The notes under the pieces: model-generated
The model's input: the letters and a program-made list of their open reading frames with translations, nothing else
Told to the model about the DNA's origin: nothing
Database searches by the model: none
Source: Flammula alnicola
Taxonomy: Eukaryota > Basidiomycota > Agaricomycetes > Agaricales > Strophariaceae
Reading direction: 5' to 3'
Length of the DNA: 64,000 nucleotides
Assembly (NCBI GenBank): GCA_015499995.1
Contig: JADNRV010000039.1
Location: 248,001 to 312,000 of the forward strand
In this document: positions 1 to 10,904 of the stretch, piece after piece
How the letters are laid out: every line of letters begins with the position of its first letter
Position numbering within the stretch: the stretch's first letter is position 1
Program-made: the position numbers and the translations under genes

Positions 1-28
1 TGCCGATCTGCCGACAAGGCTTAGGGAA

Positions 29-285
29 GGCTTGGGTCATCTTCGGGAGTTGCCGCCGTCTACACCGCCGGTGAACGACGCCGGTGTTTCCAAATCCCAG
101 ATTTTTACGGACACTCGGACAGTGTGGAGGGGCGGAATCTCGAATACCGGAACGTCCTCCCCCAAACGAGCTATACATAGCGAGGCTCAACCAAGGCTGA
201 CAAAGCCAGTAAATCTGGATTTTGGAAACACCGTCGCACATGACCGGCGGTGTGTGCGGCGGCAACCACCGAAGATGACCTAAGC
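29..285. repeat. Fold-back (long terminal inverted repeat) element
   Basis: The stretch from about 29 to 107 is repeated in reverse complement at about 209 to 285. The two arms, each roughly 77-79 bp, match closely with scattered mismatches; the inner arm ends read cggtgtttccaaatcccag on the left and, as reverse complement, cggtgtttccaaaatccag on the right. A spacer of about 100 bp separates them. The arms may extend further outward, but the window starts there. This structure suggests a non-autonomous fold-back or MITE-like element. No coding region is visible inside, and target-site duplications could not be defined. Confidence 0.7.
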
Positions 286-1256
286 GTCCTCGGCGGCTGC
301 GGCAGGTGATGAATTTGGCAGCGCTTGTCAGCCGCTTCCCTCATTGCTCGTTGAACTACATAGCGCCCACTGTGGAAACCCCGCTGTTTCTAAAACACAT
401 ATCGCCCTAGTATCAACATGTTAAAGTCCTATTTATGCTAAAATAATTAATTTTGTTCACTCAGGAAACTGTCTATTGTAAATGTTCTTACTTTATGAGC
501 CGCCATAAGGAGATGTAGTACATGAATATCCAGAGACATACGAAGTAATGTACCATGTATCTTTCCCTCAGTAGTATTACTAATTAATAGAGAGCTATGA
601 GTGTGTACCACTATGGCGAGAAAAATGAATCAAAGACATGTTGCCTCGGCGATTTTAACTGTTTAAATTGGCCCATAAGTAATACCAAAAAATGTATAAT
701 CAATTCAGAGAAGGGAAACCTATTAAAAAGAAAGACTATATTTTATCTATCAACCCTGCCGTGTTACTCAAGTACAACCTACGATGGGCGAGGGACTCAG
801 GGAGTTTTGAGAGGACTCAGGACGTAGCGTAAGTACGTTGGGGGCAAGTCACGAGAGTGCGACGGACTTTGCCGCCGCACTGATCGCCGCACTTTTGATG
901 GCGCACTTTCCATTTCACAGATGCCCTCGACAAAGCTGGAGTCGGTCGTCATCGAGTCTTTTTCAGCCAGTCACATGATAAAAGCTTTGCCGTTTGACGG
1001 CGTCTGGAACGGCGTTCAACTTCTTTCCAGTAGCCAAAGATTCAAATTGCTCGCTGCGATTACCCGTGGGAATAGTACCAACTGCCATCAAAATAAAAAT
1101 GCGATGAGAATGCAACCGCATTTTCGTTGCCGGACAGACCCTTTTAGGTTTTGCGCATCAAGCACTCCAATCTCCTTCCTCATCTCCGTCTTTTTTCCCT
1201 TTGGAAACGACTTTCTCCCGCTTGCCTCTCGTCTTATCATCCACGACCTACCATCC
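286..1256. other. Intergenic, no supported gene
   Basis: AT-rich sequence follows the fold-back element, then a more GC-balanced stretch from about 780. Open frames here are short and do not join into a recognisable protein. The part after about 900 is probably the upstream region of the TET/JBP-like gene and may hold an additional 5' exon that I could not define. Confidence 0.4.
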
Positions 1257-2523
1257 ATGTCTCAGTGTCACGTTGACAGTGTGAGAGAGACCATGTGTGT
1301 GGCCAAGTATTTTCGTGCACGGATACGTTGTAAATTGGAGAATTTGGAGTTTAAAGGGGAAATTCCTGCACATTGGGATGCTGAATACACGTCGGAATGC
1401 GATTGGGCGATCCGCGTGCTGACAGACGCTCTTGACAAAAAACGTATGTCCTGCATTTTACTGACGGAGACTGCCATTGAATGTGTTCTTGTTAGACTTC
1501 ACATCTTGGGATGTTAATAGATATAGGGAGACATTGTCCTCTCATAACACAGGAATGAACGAGGAGTGGGAGACCAATCTAAAGCGAAGGTATCCTCCAA
1601 TCTACGCCCCCACGTCGTTTGAATGCGAGCCGGCTGTGGTCTTGGATCGACACGGCAATATTCTTACGTGGTATCTTCCGGGGATCCTTAAGCCTGAAAG
1701 ACAGGTGGGCTCGGTCGTTATACCCCACTGACAATGACTAACCCACCTCCAGGATACCATATGCTGTGACCTTGTACTCCTAGAACCTTTGCTGAATTGC
1801 GGGAAGGCTTCGGAAAAGAGCTGGAGGTCGAACTTGGAACTTTATTGCGACTTGCCTGAGGGTATGAAGATGGGCACAATGAGCATGTCTCCTGCATGGT
1901 TCGAACAAGGACACGAGGTACGCTTCTACCTACTCTATACTTGTAGACACCGCGGCTGACGTGCTTTTGAGACATTGGACGATAAAATGAAAGTGTCCTC
2001 CGCATTTAGGAGCTCCAAGGCGATTTCCTGGCTCAATAAGTCGCGATCAACATTTGCCTTGATTGGAGGAATACTAGCTGTAACTCAGCCGGATGTATTT
2101 GACATGGGAATGGCAGCTGTTGAAAAGCTCTTCCGCGATCCAACCCTTGTAGGGAATCCAGAGCATCTGGTCGACGTGCTGGAGCATTGGAATCTACCCT
2201 TCTCCGCATTATCCGTTATTAGTAATCGTCAGACTCCGTTTCATCGTGATGTGCAAGGTCGCAAGGAATGGTTTGACTTCCTTGTGGCTGTCGGCCATTA
2301 CTCCATGGGACGACTGGAACTTCCCGGTTTAGGGATTCGGTTCAAGTACAACCCCGGATGCATAGTCGCTTTCTCCGGCCGCCTCTTCCGCCATGGAGCA
2401 ATATGCGAGGGAGATCGTGCCTGCGTGGTGTTCTACATGCGGGACAATGTTCTTGATCGACTGGGCTTTCCAGTTCCTACATGGACGAATCTTTCCTACT
2501 TCACAAAAATGGAAGATTGGTAA
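1257..2523 (+). CDS. TET/JBP-type 2-oxoglutarate/Fe(II) dioxygenase
   Basis: Four exons (1257-1443, 1496-1704, 1753-1917, 1972-2523) join in frame across three introns of 48-54 nt and give about 370 residues. The last exon carries the hallmarks of the family: an HRD motif (TPFHRDVQGRKEWFDF), then GLGIRFKYNPGCIVAFSG, RHGA with the distal histidine, and CVVFYMR supplying an arginine suited to binding 2-oxoglutarate. In basidiomycetes these proteins form an expanded family related to TET and JBP 5-methylcytosine/thymine oxygenases and often accompany KDZ transposons, so a role in oxidising modified DNA bases is a family-based inference. The N-terminal exon is the least certain; the start at 1257 is the methionine nearest the conserved region. 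No stop or frame break is visible. A KDZ gene lies near the other end of the window. Confidence 0.75.
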
Positions 2524-3359
2524 TTGATACTTGAATTGTCGAATGATCCAGTCCTGTATCTTCCCATTTCTATAGTCTAACCATTCAACGAAAAGAAATA
2601 TATCCTGGAAATCTATATATTGTGAACTGATGATCGCCCTATCATCTACAATTGCCATTTGCTTGGCTCCTGTAAGTAGATTCAGAGCAAGCCCCGCTCC
2701 GGTCTGGGAACTGGACACCCTTCACTTTTGAGTTTCCGCCTTGAACCTTAATATAAAAGGAAGGTGCTAAGAATAACTCCCGCCGCGCGTCTGAATTTGG
2801 AGGTCAGAATAACATTGCCAAGCCAAACCTTCAAGCATCCTCCCTTCATCTTCTCAAGCACGCCCGGCGCCTGCCAACTTCCTCTTAACCCCGCCTGTCT
2901 CAAATTTGAGATAGCTCTCTTCAGCAACATCCCCACGAGATGGCTTTGGGCGAGGTAGGATTGTCCAAGTATGTATTTATTCGACGCCGCTGATTCATGA
3001 ACACACGACCGCGTGGTTGCCGTGCGGTTCAAGTGTACCAGGCTTGCCAATGCTCAAACAACCACACCGCCTCGCTGAAAAGCCGTCCCCCTACTTGCCC
3101 ACGACATCCCAACTTAATGAACTATGGCGAGGACGTATTCGGAGGCGAGGAATGGGCTGCCGGTAGGGTTGGGGACCGTCATAAGGATATGAGGGTCCAC
3201 GCCGCCTGTCGTCACAGCGCCTGAACCTCCGCCTGCTAGCCATCTGTCTCGGCGTCTGGCCACTCTCTTCGCCGATGAGAATGATGTAGCATGGAGAAAG
3301 GGCTGGGGCACGACCTCTGCGGCTTGGAACGCCAAGCACGACCTGCTTGACTGCAGTGA
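2524..3359. other. Intergenic region with a repeat copy
   Basis: The 3' flank of the oxygenase gene holds the dispersed repeat copy at 2721-2779. Overlapping short open frames on both strands between 2760 and 3340 compete with each other and none has a recognisable domain. I see no gene. Confidence 0.4.
2721..2779. repeat. Dispersed repeat, copy 1 (internally deleted)
   Basis: The sequence ccgccttgaaccttaatata and its flanks, running into gtgctaagaataactc, recur at 9441-9476 and again at 9538-9568 plus 9644-9659. In this copy the two halves are directly joined, while in the third copy they are separated by about 75 bp, so this one looks like a deletion derivative. No coding content is visible. 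Confidence 0.6.
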
Positions 3360-4500
3360 ATGGGCGTGTGCAAGCCCATAGTTTTAGACCGAGGGGATTA
3401 TTATTATATACTAGTTCAAATATTTGAAGGCCTTCTACAGACAGGCGAGCGACAACATTATTGTCCGCAGCACATCCAATCTCTTTCGAAAAAGCGGGTC
3501 AGACCAACTCGTTCAGAAACCGCCGTTTTCACAGATGTTATCAACACACTCATCACAATTGGCCCTACCTTGATCAACATTTACGATCTGTCGTCAATGA
3601 CATATCCACTTCTACGACCTCTTCTATCGTCTTTCTCGGTGTCCTTTGGCAATAATTTGCAAGGACTTTCTCTGAAAGGACAGCTCAAAGATTCTCGTAT
3701 CCTGATCGAGTCCAATGCTACATTCGATTGTTTTCTCCAACTGAGCCTTTTATTCCAAAAAAAATCTTCGGGCTCTCTCGCCGACGAAAAACATATCCTA
3801 GTCAGCTTTCATCAACCGGCTTAGCTTCCTTCTTCAATCCTTGTCACTCGTCACATTTTCCTTTCGAACTCTCCCAACGTAAGTTCCGCAAAGATGAGGA
3901 GTCTAGAGGATTACCCGTAAGTCTTATATTTTTGTTTTGGCTATCAAGATTATCCACTTTCTCTGTGTCCTTTTAGCAATAATTTGCAAGGACTTTCTCT
4001 AAAAGGACAGCTCAAATATTCTCGTATCCTGATCGGGTTCAATGCTACATTCGATTGTTTGCTCCAACTGAGCCTTTTATTCAAAAAAAATCTTCAGGCT
4101 CTCTCGCCGACGAAAAACATATCCTAGTCAGCTTTCATCAACCGGCTTATCTTATGTCTTCAATCTTTGTCACTCAAGTCACATTTTCCTTTTGAACTCT
4201 CCCAATTCTTCACGACATTGTCCACATTTCCCGCACTGCACACCTTCGACGTGTGTATGGAATTCAATAAGACACTCCACTATCCTGCAAGTCTCGTAAA
4301 TTTTATCGGCGAAAACTCAGATACCCTACGCAACCTTACCCTCCCCTTGATTCCTTTCCAGCGCATTTCTGCGAACGTTCAACTCCAGGAGGCCCTGAGT
4401 CATCGACTCCTCATTGCAGACGAAAGGTGTTGGAGCGATCTGCGGTCTCTCGATATTTACCCGGTCGATTCTTTTCAACGCATGAAATCAACCTGATTGT
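3360..4500 (+). pseudogene. F-box/LRR-like protein relic with a duplicated segment
   Basis: Translated pieces such as FTDVINTLITIGPTLINIYD, LSTFPALHTFDV and ENSDTLRNLTL, followed by ERCWSDLRSLDIYP, resemble the leucine-rich, F-box-associated family common in Agaricomycetes. The pieces lie in different frames with stops between them and no initiating F-box exon. A block of about 250 bp (about 3630-3880) is repeated at about 3957-4205 with roughly 90% identity by eye. A further partial repeat (ATGAGGAGTC followed by a GTAAG donor-like site) occurs at about 3893 and 4609. I read this as a decayed gene that underwent internal duplication. The family assignment is by resemblance only. Confidence 0.5.
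3630..4205. repeat. Direct duplication of about 250 bp inside the F-box relic
   Basis: The segment around gcaataatttgcaaggactt at 3649 reappears 327 bp downstream at 3976. Similarity continues through ctctcgccgacgaaaaacat to the cattttccttt run near 3856 and 4185. Differences are mostly substitutions plus small indels, so the duplication is not recent. Confidence 0.8.
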
Positions 4501-5263
4501 AAACACCTTTAAATTATCTCAATACGACAACCTGCATATGGTGTCCTTTAATACCCGCCGACTGGATAACACATTATTTGACACATTGCCATCGAAAACT
4601 CCGTAAAAATGAGGAGTCAGGAGGAATATCCGTAAGTTTTATATTTTTGTGTTGGAAATCAAAATATTTTTCTGACCTCCCTACATAGCCAACGCTCGTG
4701 GATGATTTAAAAGGGCTTGGAACTTGAAGGAACTCGCGGTGAAACTCCGACTGGAAGTCGAGGTGGGCGAGGTCGACCCGAATAAAATGGTCATGAATGG
4801 CCTTGGTGGGATCCCATCACTCCGTTCATTGGGAGAAAATAACCTACTACGCGGAACGCAACTCGCAATGTAATTGCAGCCTGCCATGAATCATGCATGG
4901 AAGCTGGCGCTGAACGGCTGAATACTTAATATATTGATGCATGAATATTCGAGACTGACTGTTAATGTTCAATCGACATTCAATGATCAATCTTGCCATT
5001 CCTGTCTTGTATGTATAGCTTCTGCTTCGACAGCAGACGCACTATCTTCCCCCGCGCTCAGATTCACCCCGCCCAGGGGAAAATCACTTTGACCCACCCT
5101 CCTCTCCCTGTGTTTTTCTCTGTCTGTGCGTGTAAAATTTCTGGTTTGCCGGATTGTTTAATTTGCTTTGTTATTCTTTTTATATTACACTCAACTTCGC
5201 AGTCTAACATTCTAATTCTGCCTTTTTCGCTGCCTCAAGCCTCGAGACTCACACCAATTCTCG

Positions 5264-6123
5264 GTGCTTGGGCTACACTTTTGCCAGATGGACAGGTCAC
5301 AACTAACAATGTTTTATTTTAACATACTCTTTATTACTTCATCTCGATGCTTCCATGTGCTTTCGGGGGATTACTTCCAAGACATTTCCCTTGGCTACTC
5401 ATACAAAGATTTAGGTCCAGCCATCAAAACGTGCTGTAGGATTCTTGCTGAGGATTTCCATTTCACCTCCGTTTCGGAAGATTTCATCGCCCATTTCTAT
5501 GACATCGCGCCTTACGCCTCAATGGCATCATCGAGAATGACGATGCAGCCATGAGCGACGGCACCAGTTTGCGCAACATTTTGGGTGTATGGGAGCATGG
5601 CAAGTGTGGCACCGAGATTTTTGTTCGCTCCTGTCCCTCATTCAATGATTCGCTGCTCGCATGGCTGAGCTCAAAATCTGGTAAAGCCGAGATCCATCCG
5701 AATCCTGCATTTTGTTTCCCCTCACCTTTCTTCGAACAAGAATCTGGGTGGATAGATGCCGAACCTCACCGGCTATTCAACACTTACCCCGCAGACGTTC
5801 TTGACACATTGCACATTCATGACTGCCCTAACTTCACTGTACCTGCTCTCCGTGCTTTTATCCAGGCCACAAACGCCGCCCCTCGCTGCCTCACGGCCTC
5901 GGAATGTCCCAACCGACGTGCTCGCTTGATCGATAACCTCAAAGTTACTGGTCGATGTCCTGTGCTTATGGAGGATGATAAGGATTGGTTTAAGAGGAAG
6001 GGTGGGGCGAATGTCACTGTCTGTTGGGAATCAAGAGATCCACAAGGGAGAAGTGAGGTATTCAAGATGGTGAAGAATTGGCACGTGATGTCCCTGTGTA
6101 CCGCTGGAGTTGGTATGAGATAA
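5264..6123 (+). pseudogene. C-terminal part of an F-box-like protein, frame broken
   Basis: The frame from about 5521 to 6123 includes LHIHDCPNFTVPALRAFIQA, which resembles the final leucine-rich segment of agaricomycete F-box proteins. The upstream frame (5264-5553), containing CCRILAEDFHFTSVSEDF, appears to belong to the same protein but lies in another frame. It reaches a stop just where the second frame becomes protein-like (LNGIIENDDAAMSDG), with no good splice pair between. It may be the 3' half of the relic at 3360-4500 or a separate copy. An undetected intron could rescue the frame. Confidence 0.4.
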
Positions 6124-6292
6124 AGAATGATTTAATGCAAGAAGAAAATGTTCGTACTGAACTTAGCAGTTCTTGTCCATCCCCATGGTCCTCCTCTCTG
6201 TAAAGTCCGTCTCATAACAGAATTTACCCGCCTCTCTGCTTTAAACATCTTTTATATCTCCAATTACAACAATCTTCTAACCTCTTTGCTAA

Positions 6293-6490
6293 TTGTCTGG
6301 TTTTGTCTCGGAACCACTCATGGCGACCATCCGTGACCTGTATGGAATAAAGTATCTCTTGATAGACGGCCAAACAAGCTTCGAGCAACGCGTCGAGATC
6401 GTCAAGCAGTTTACCGAAGACCCCACTATCCGTGTTCTAATTGTCTCTCAGGTTGGCTCCACCGGTTCAAACCTGACGATGATCTGCTGG
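6293..6490 (+). pseudogene. SNF2-family helicase C-terminal domain fragment
   Basis: The peptide around DGQTSFEQRVEIVKQFTEDP followed by IRVLIVSQVGSTGSNLT matches the second RecA-like lobe of SNF2/ERCC6-type ATPases: the R..I..F..DP stretch, then VL..S..G..G.NLT. Nothing before or after continues the domain: the preceding ATPase motifs and the following Q.R.R.HR motif are absent. It is therefore an isolated exon-sized relic, not a working gene. Such helicase fragments are common in agaricomycete repeat-rich regions. Confidence 0.6.
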
Positions 6491-7501
6491 ATCGCAGTAC
6501 TTGTGACATTCTTCTTGAATTTCGTCGCTGCTCTGTCATATTTACTATTCTATCTAGGATCAAATGCGTGAGCGAGTGTGTGGGCGTGTTTGTCTTGGAT
6601 AAATTTCGGTTGGACCTCTTGACCAGCAGTAAGAATATTAGGGTTAACAAAGGAAACGGATGCTAAGGCTGACCTGGAAATCAGAGTAATGAAGCTTCTA
6701 TGCATCTGTTTAGATTCGAGATTTGGGACAAGTCGAAGTGTTTCGTAGATAGAAAAGGAGTCAGGATAATTCAAAGGTTTGAGAGGCAAGGATAGTTGAT
6801 ACGACAGAAAATGGGAAGGGTGGGAGTTAAAAGATAGTAAAATTCTGAGTGGTACAATGTAGTTCGCTAGTTGTCATTGTAAATGGCCATAAGTCAAATC
6901 TGGGTGAAAGTGTTGTGAGAGTAGCGAGAGGTAGACACGACGCATAAGAGACTAAGTATCGAGTCCTCGTCCTATGCATACTGCAGAAACCGCAGCTAGT
7001 TTAAAGCCGATCGATGTTTTATTGGTAAGGCAAAGAATAGTTGCAGTTGATTAGAATTTACTTAGCGAATGCTCAAGGCTCTCGGGAATATATCACAATG
7101 TTTGTATCCCGCCATATATTCCGGACATAATATCTCCGTTCATTCTCCGAACAATACTCCGACCGGACATTATATATTCCCGCCGGGCATTACACCTGGT
7201 GCCATTTATTTAATTAAAGGTGCGTATTCTCTTTCTATCAAATCTCATCAAATACCGGTGAACCCTTCAGTAGTGCTATGGGCCTTGCTTACATACCTGT
7301 CTGAACTACCAGCTCGACTTCTGACTTTCACCCCGTAGCGTCGCTGTTGGCTTTGGTAACAGCAAGTCATAACCCACTTTTTGTTCCCTGGCAGCGTTGG
7401 TTCGTGTTCAGTCAAGCCACTCAGTGCAAGCTCTGATATCGCCATGCTGTTCCAGTATTTTTTCCAACAACCACCGTTATTTCAACCCCGGGTCCATTTC
7501 C
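6491..7501. other. Intergenic, no supported gene
   Basis: Short open frames on both strands show no domain, coherent splice chain or conserved motif. The part after about 7250 is probably the promoter and leader of the coiled-coil gene starting at 7502. Confidence 0.4.
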
Positions 7502-8606
7502 ATGACGAAACGAGTGCGCGGGTCCGCCATCGAGGCAGAAACAATACAGGACCTAAAGGAGAAGGTGCAATCGCAAGCAGCCATAATTGAGGATCTGGAA
7601 AAGAAGTTGAAATCCCAATATGCCGACTGGAGGGACCTTCGCGCCTTATACGAAGCGCGCGGGGAGAGGTTAAACAATGAATGTCGTACGTGCTTTACCT
7701 TTTGATTCCGGCCCTCCTGATACATTGCCATCCAAAGTCGCCCTGAAAAATCTTTGCGATCAGTATGAGGACAAAGCTGCGATTGCAAGTTCCCAGCATC
7801 GCATCGAGGTGAAGAATTTGCAGAAACATTTGGAAGGTGAGTTCCGCTCTTTATTTCGGACATAAAAACTAATCCTCCACCGAGCTGTCAATGAGAGCAA
7901 ACTTCAGGACCTTGAATCGCTCAAAGGGGTGAAAAAGTGTAACAAACGTCAGTCATCACTGTTTTATTTCTGACGGGTTCTAACTTATATCCACCGACAG
8001 GTCTTCTTCAAGAGAAGCAAGATTTATCGAACGCTGCTGGTGAATATATGGACACGATCGCGAAATGGAAGACAAAGGCGCAAAGTGAGCGAGCTTTTCT
8101 CCATATTTTCTAGTCATTCAAGTCTCACCGTATACCCGAGGTCTCGAAGAGGAGAATGAATCTTATCAACAAGCGTTAAAACAAGCGCAGGAGGAGAAGA
8201 GAGGTAGACCTGAGCTATTTTAATTCGTTTAATTTCCCCCGGCTTACTTTTGATTGCAGATCTCACTTGTAAGTTGCAGAGGGCGAAAAATGAGAATGGA
8301 GGTACACTTTTTTCACCTTCTATTCTACTGTACCACCCTCACGCATGACGCCAGGATTGAAGGAACAACTGAGCGAAGGTTTCCACCAGTTCTTGAAAGC
8401 TGACCCTCCTGCAGGTGTGTGTGTGTCTCTTTCTCCGTACCCTGCGTTTTCTCATCTGATTATGTAGTGAAATATGAGGCTGCAGAAGGTATGTGTTTAC
8501 TTCGTGCTACGCATTCTTTTTATCTTGACATCTTTCAGTAAATTTCTCCAGTCAGCTTGACTTAGACGACTTAGACGAATATCAGTCCAAGCGCCGATAT
8601 CGTTGA
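7502..8606 (+). CDS. Small coiled-coil protein, nine exons, all introns phase 1
   Basis: Nine exons join in frame: 7502-7685, 7738-7836, 7885-7947, 8001-8084, 8141-8203, 8260-8301, 8355-8414, 8468-8488 and 8539-8606. The product is 227 residues. Every intron (48-56 nt) has GT-AG ends and interrupts a codon after its first base, so all seven internal exons are symmetric (multiples of three, 21-99 nt). The protein is rich in Glu, Lys and Gln with heptad-like spacing (IEDLEKKLKSQYADWRDL, LEEENESYQQALKQAQEE), indicating long coiled coils, and ends with an acidic then basic tail (LDLDDLDEYQSKRRYR). I do not recognise the family. The ATG at 7502 is the first in frame near the coiled coil; the frame is open further upstream, so the N terminus could be longer. 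Confidence 0.75.
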
Positions 8607-8898
8607 TGCTTGGCGTGGTTGACTGTTACTCTTTTGTACATTTTGTTAATGCCATCCAATTATCCAGAGTGCGTAGGACGTCGGTGCAAACTTTACAAAT
8701 GTTGATAGCAGCATGTTAAAGCGCGCCTACGTGTTATGGGGTCTTTCGCCTCTCAACTTCAAAATGTCAAATCCACGTTACTTTGTACCCTGTTTCCTTC
8801 TCGAGAACTTCCAAAGGTAGATCTCGCCTGGCGTAGAAATACATACAACATTCATTCATTAGCTCACATCTATACAATAAATTATTCAAATATAATAC

Positions 8899-8946
8899 GA
8901 AGAGGGACTTTCTCACGTGACAGACAAACACCTGTCACAATTGCGG
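8899..8946 (+). repeat. Degraded Helitron-related fragment
   Basis: The sequence acttttctcacgtgac-like core (gaagagggactttctcacgt followed by gacagacaaacacctgtcac) is the reverse complement of the tandemly repeated unit at 61999-62100. Here only one copy is present and the expected TCTATACTATAA terminus upstream is eroded. No 3' hairpin was found downstream, so this is a truncated relative of the element at 61907-62102. Confidence 0.65.
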
Positions 8947-9440
8947 TCACGCGCTCGTCCCTTGAATTCCAGCAGTAACACGCTCATTTACAAATGTTTA
9001 TCTGTCACTTCCCAAAGCTGCAAGTTTTCTAGTATTTCTATCAATACAAATTTGTATATTTACTGCTATGATATTAATATACACCGCGTCGACCGTTGGC
9101 GGGGTCTGAGGGGCGATGGAGGGGATAAACATCAATAATTACAAGGCAGGGGAAGCGTACATGATGGTGGAAGTGCAGGCGACGCGACTGATGAGATAAG
9201 CGGGCTAGGCGGACAGGCGGACAGGCGGATCGGCGGCAGTTCGGACTCTCGAAATACGGAACGTCCTCGAAACGAATATTCCGATTCACCGGCACAAGCC
9301 GGAGTCCGGCTCATTTTCTGGCTCACAAGAATATTACATTTTTCTATATAGAATGCATGCCATGAGGGACATGTCTAGTTTTGTACTCATAAATGTCTGT
9401 AGAATCCAATCTGCTGTCCAATTCTCTCCAAGGAGTTATT

Positions 9441-9660
9441 CACTTTCCGCCTTGAACCTTAATATAAAAGGAAGGTCCGGCACTCGGGATCTGGGTAAGC
9501 CGGTGAGCGCCTTTGTTTATTGTTTTGGTCGCTCGCCACTTTTGACTTTCCGCCCTGAACCTTAATTTTCTTTTTGGATTTGGAATTCTAGAAAGTCCGC
9601 CTTCCGCCTTTGTTTACTTTGGCTCAATGTCCGAAATGGGTACGTGCTAAGAATAACTCG
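9441..9660. repeat. Dispersed repeat, copies 2 and 3
   Basis: Copy 2 (about 9441-9476) and copy 3 (about 9538-9568, continued at 9644-9659 by gtgctaagaataactc) share their sequence with the copy at 2721-2779. The two copies here lie in direct orientation about 100 bp apart. No terminal inverted repeats or coding sequence could be recognised. Confidence 0.6.
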
Positions 9661-10559
9661 TGCTTTTCCATCATCCCCGCCAAACTCATCCAGAACCACG
9701 CCCCCCTCTTAAGAATCTGCGACTTCATTCTCCATCTCGCCCAAGCCATTCTTCTTCGACTTCAGGGCGGCGGTCTCGATGGTGCACGAGAGTCCGAACG
9801 GACTCGAGCTACAAGAGCATGAGAACGGAGGGGGAAGAAGGTGAAGCAAGATGTGAGTGCGAACTGCTCACCGCTGGCGTACAGCTCTGACCAACTGCCC
9901 ATGATCCCCATCGACCGCCCATGAAACACACTCAGACAGCCCCGAGCACCCTCGATTACGTGCGGCTAGGCACGAACACCCCTCTCGACCGCCTGTGGAT
10001 GCCCACTACCGCCCACGAAGGCTCGCGAGCAACCGACAGCCACTTGCGAACACTTCAAATACCCATGAACACCTGCGGCACCCCTGGACCGCCCCTGCAC
10101 GCTTGCAACCCGCCCACAAACCCTCGCGAGCACCTCAATGGGCGGTGGAGGAACACGTAATACCAGGCCAAGAACGCAGGCGAAAGCAACGGCGACCGCC
10201 GACGAGATAAGAACGAGGCGGAGGAATACGAAGAGATGGTATGAATATGATGCTACCGTGCCCCTGCAACGCCGAGAACAACCTTGAGAACAAGAGACAA
10301 GAACGAGCGATGGGGAGAGAACCAGAGGCGGGCAACAGCGGTGGTGGAGTCGCTGAGAGTAAGCCAGAGGTGGCAGCGCGAGGCCATGAACCCGTTGCAA
10401 GCAGGAGATGAGGGTAGGTAATTTCTCCGCCCGCGGTGCGCGAGCTGTCGCCTCCGCCTCCGTTGTACACCTGTCATGATAGCATGTAGATACAATGCTA
10501 TATGTCGTTAAACCTTACATGCACATGTAATAAACATAATCTTATTTTTCATGAATACG

Positions 10560-10895
10560 AGCACGAGCAGACTTGAGGCCTTGAGGAAGTGTATCTTCTG
10601 ACGTTTATAATCTTCGTCATTGGACATTCGCAGTGATCATCGCCACCCATGGGCCATTAGCCCTTTCACATACATAGCAGAGACGCCCATGAGTGCTCTG
10701 GACACGTCAACGTGCACGCCAACATATTTTTAGATGCAATGGAGATGCGATACAAACGCCATCCATTCTCAGAGTCCCCAAGTTCCTGGGATTCGAACCG
10801 CTGGAGGCTGCTGAGGGCCCATAGGTTCAAGATTTAGACATAAGTATCCTTAAAACCACTTCTTGCCACATGTTGACCTCCTGCAATTAGATTTG
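10560..10895 (-). mobile_element. Candidate tRNA-derived SINE
   Basis: On the minus strand, near 10858-10870, lies an A-box-like sequence (tggcaagaagtgg). About 55 nt further on, near 10790-10800, is a perfect B-box (ggttcgaatcc). Together they look like an internal RNA polymerase III promoter. The region does not fold as a standard tRNA: the acceptor strands do not pair and the T stem is broken. It is therefore more likely the tRNA-like head of a SINE or a decayed tRNA. The body would run to lower coordinates; the 3' end is not defined. Confidence 0.4.
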
Positions 10896-10904
10896 CCCTT
10901 GATC

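Larger units (their letters stand above)
8607..10559. other. Repeat-rich intergenic region
   Basis: No gene is supported. The stretch contains the Helitron-related fragment at 8899-8946, two dispersed repeat copies (9441-9476 and 9538-9660), a small ggcggacag reiteration near 9208, and a segment at 9240-9270 (ctctcgaaatacggaacgtc) resembling the centre of the fold-back element near position 140. From about 9900 to 10450 the sequence is GC-rich with loosely repeated cgcgag/cacc words. Open frames there on both strands look like base-composition artefacts. Confidence 0.4.

Noticed and set aside
921..1256. Extension of the TET/JBP-like protein upstream to 921
   Set aside because: The frame is open, but the sequence does not look like coding sequence and would place a long unstructured, Ser/Phe-rich stretch before the conserved region; 1257 is preferred.
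9890..10470. Long overlapping open frames on both strands in GC-rich sequence
   Set aside because: The frames overlap in all phases and encode only low-complexity Arg/Ser/Pro sequence without splice structure or motifs; they are base-composition artefacts.
10770..10900. tRNA gene on the minus strand
   Set aside because: The A and B boxes are present, but the acceptor stem and T stem do not pair and no plausible anticodon arm forms, so it is listed as a SINE candidate instead.
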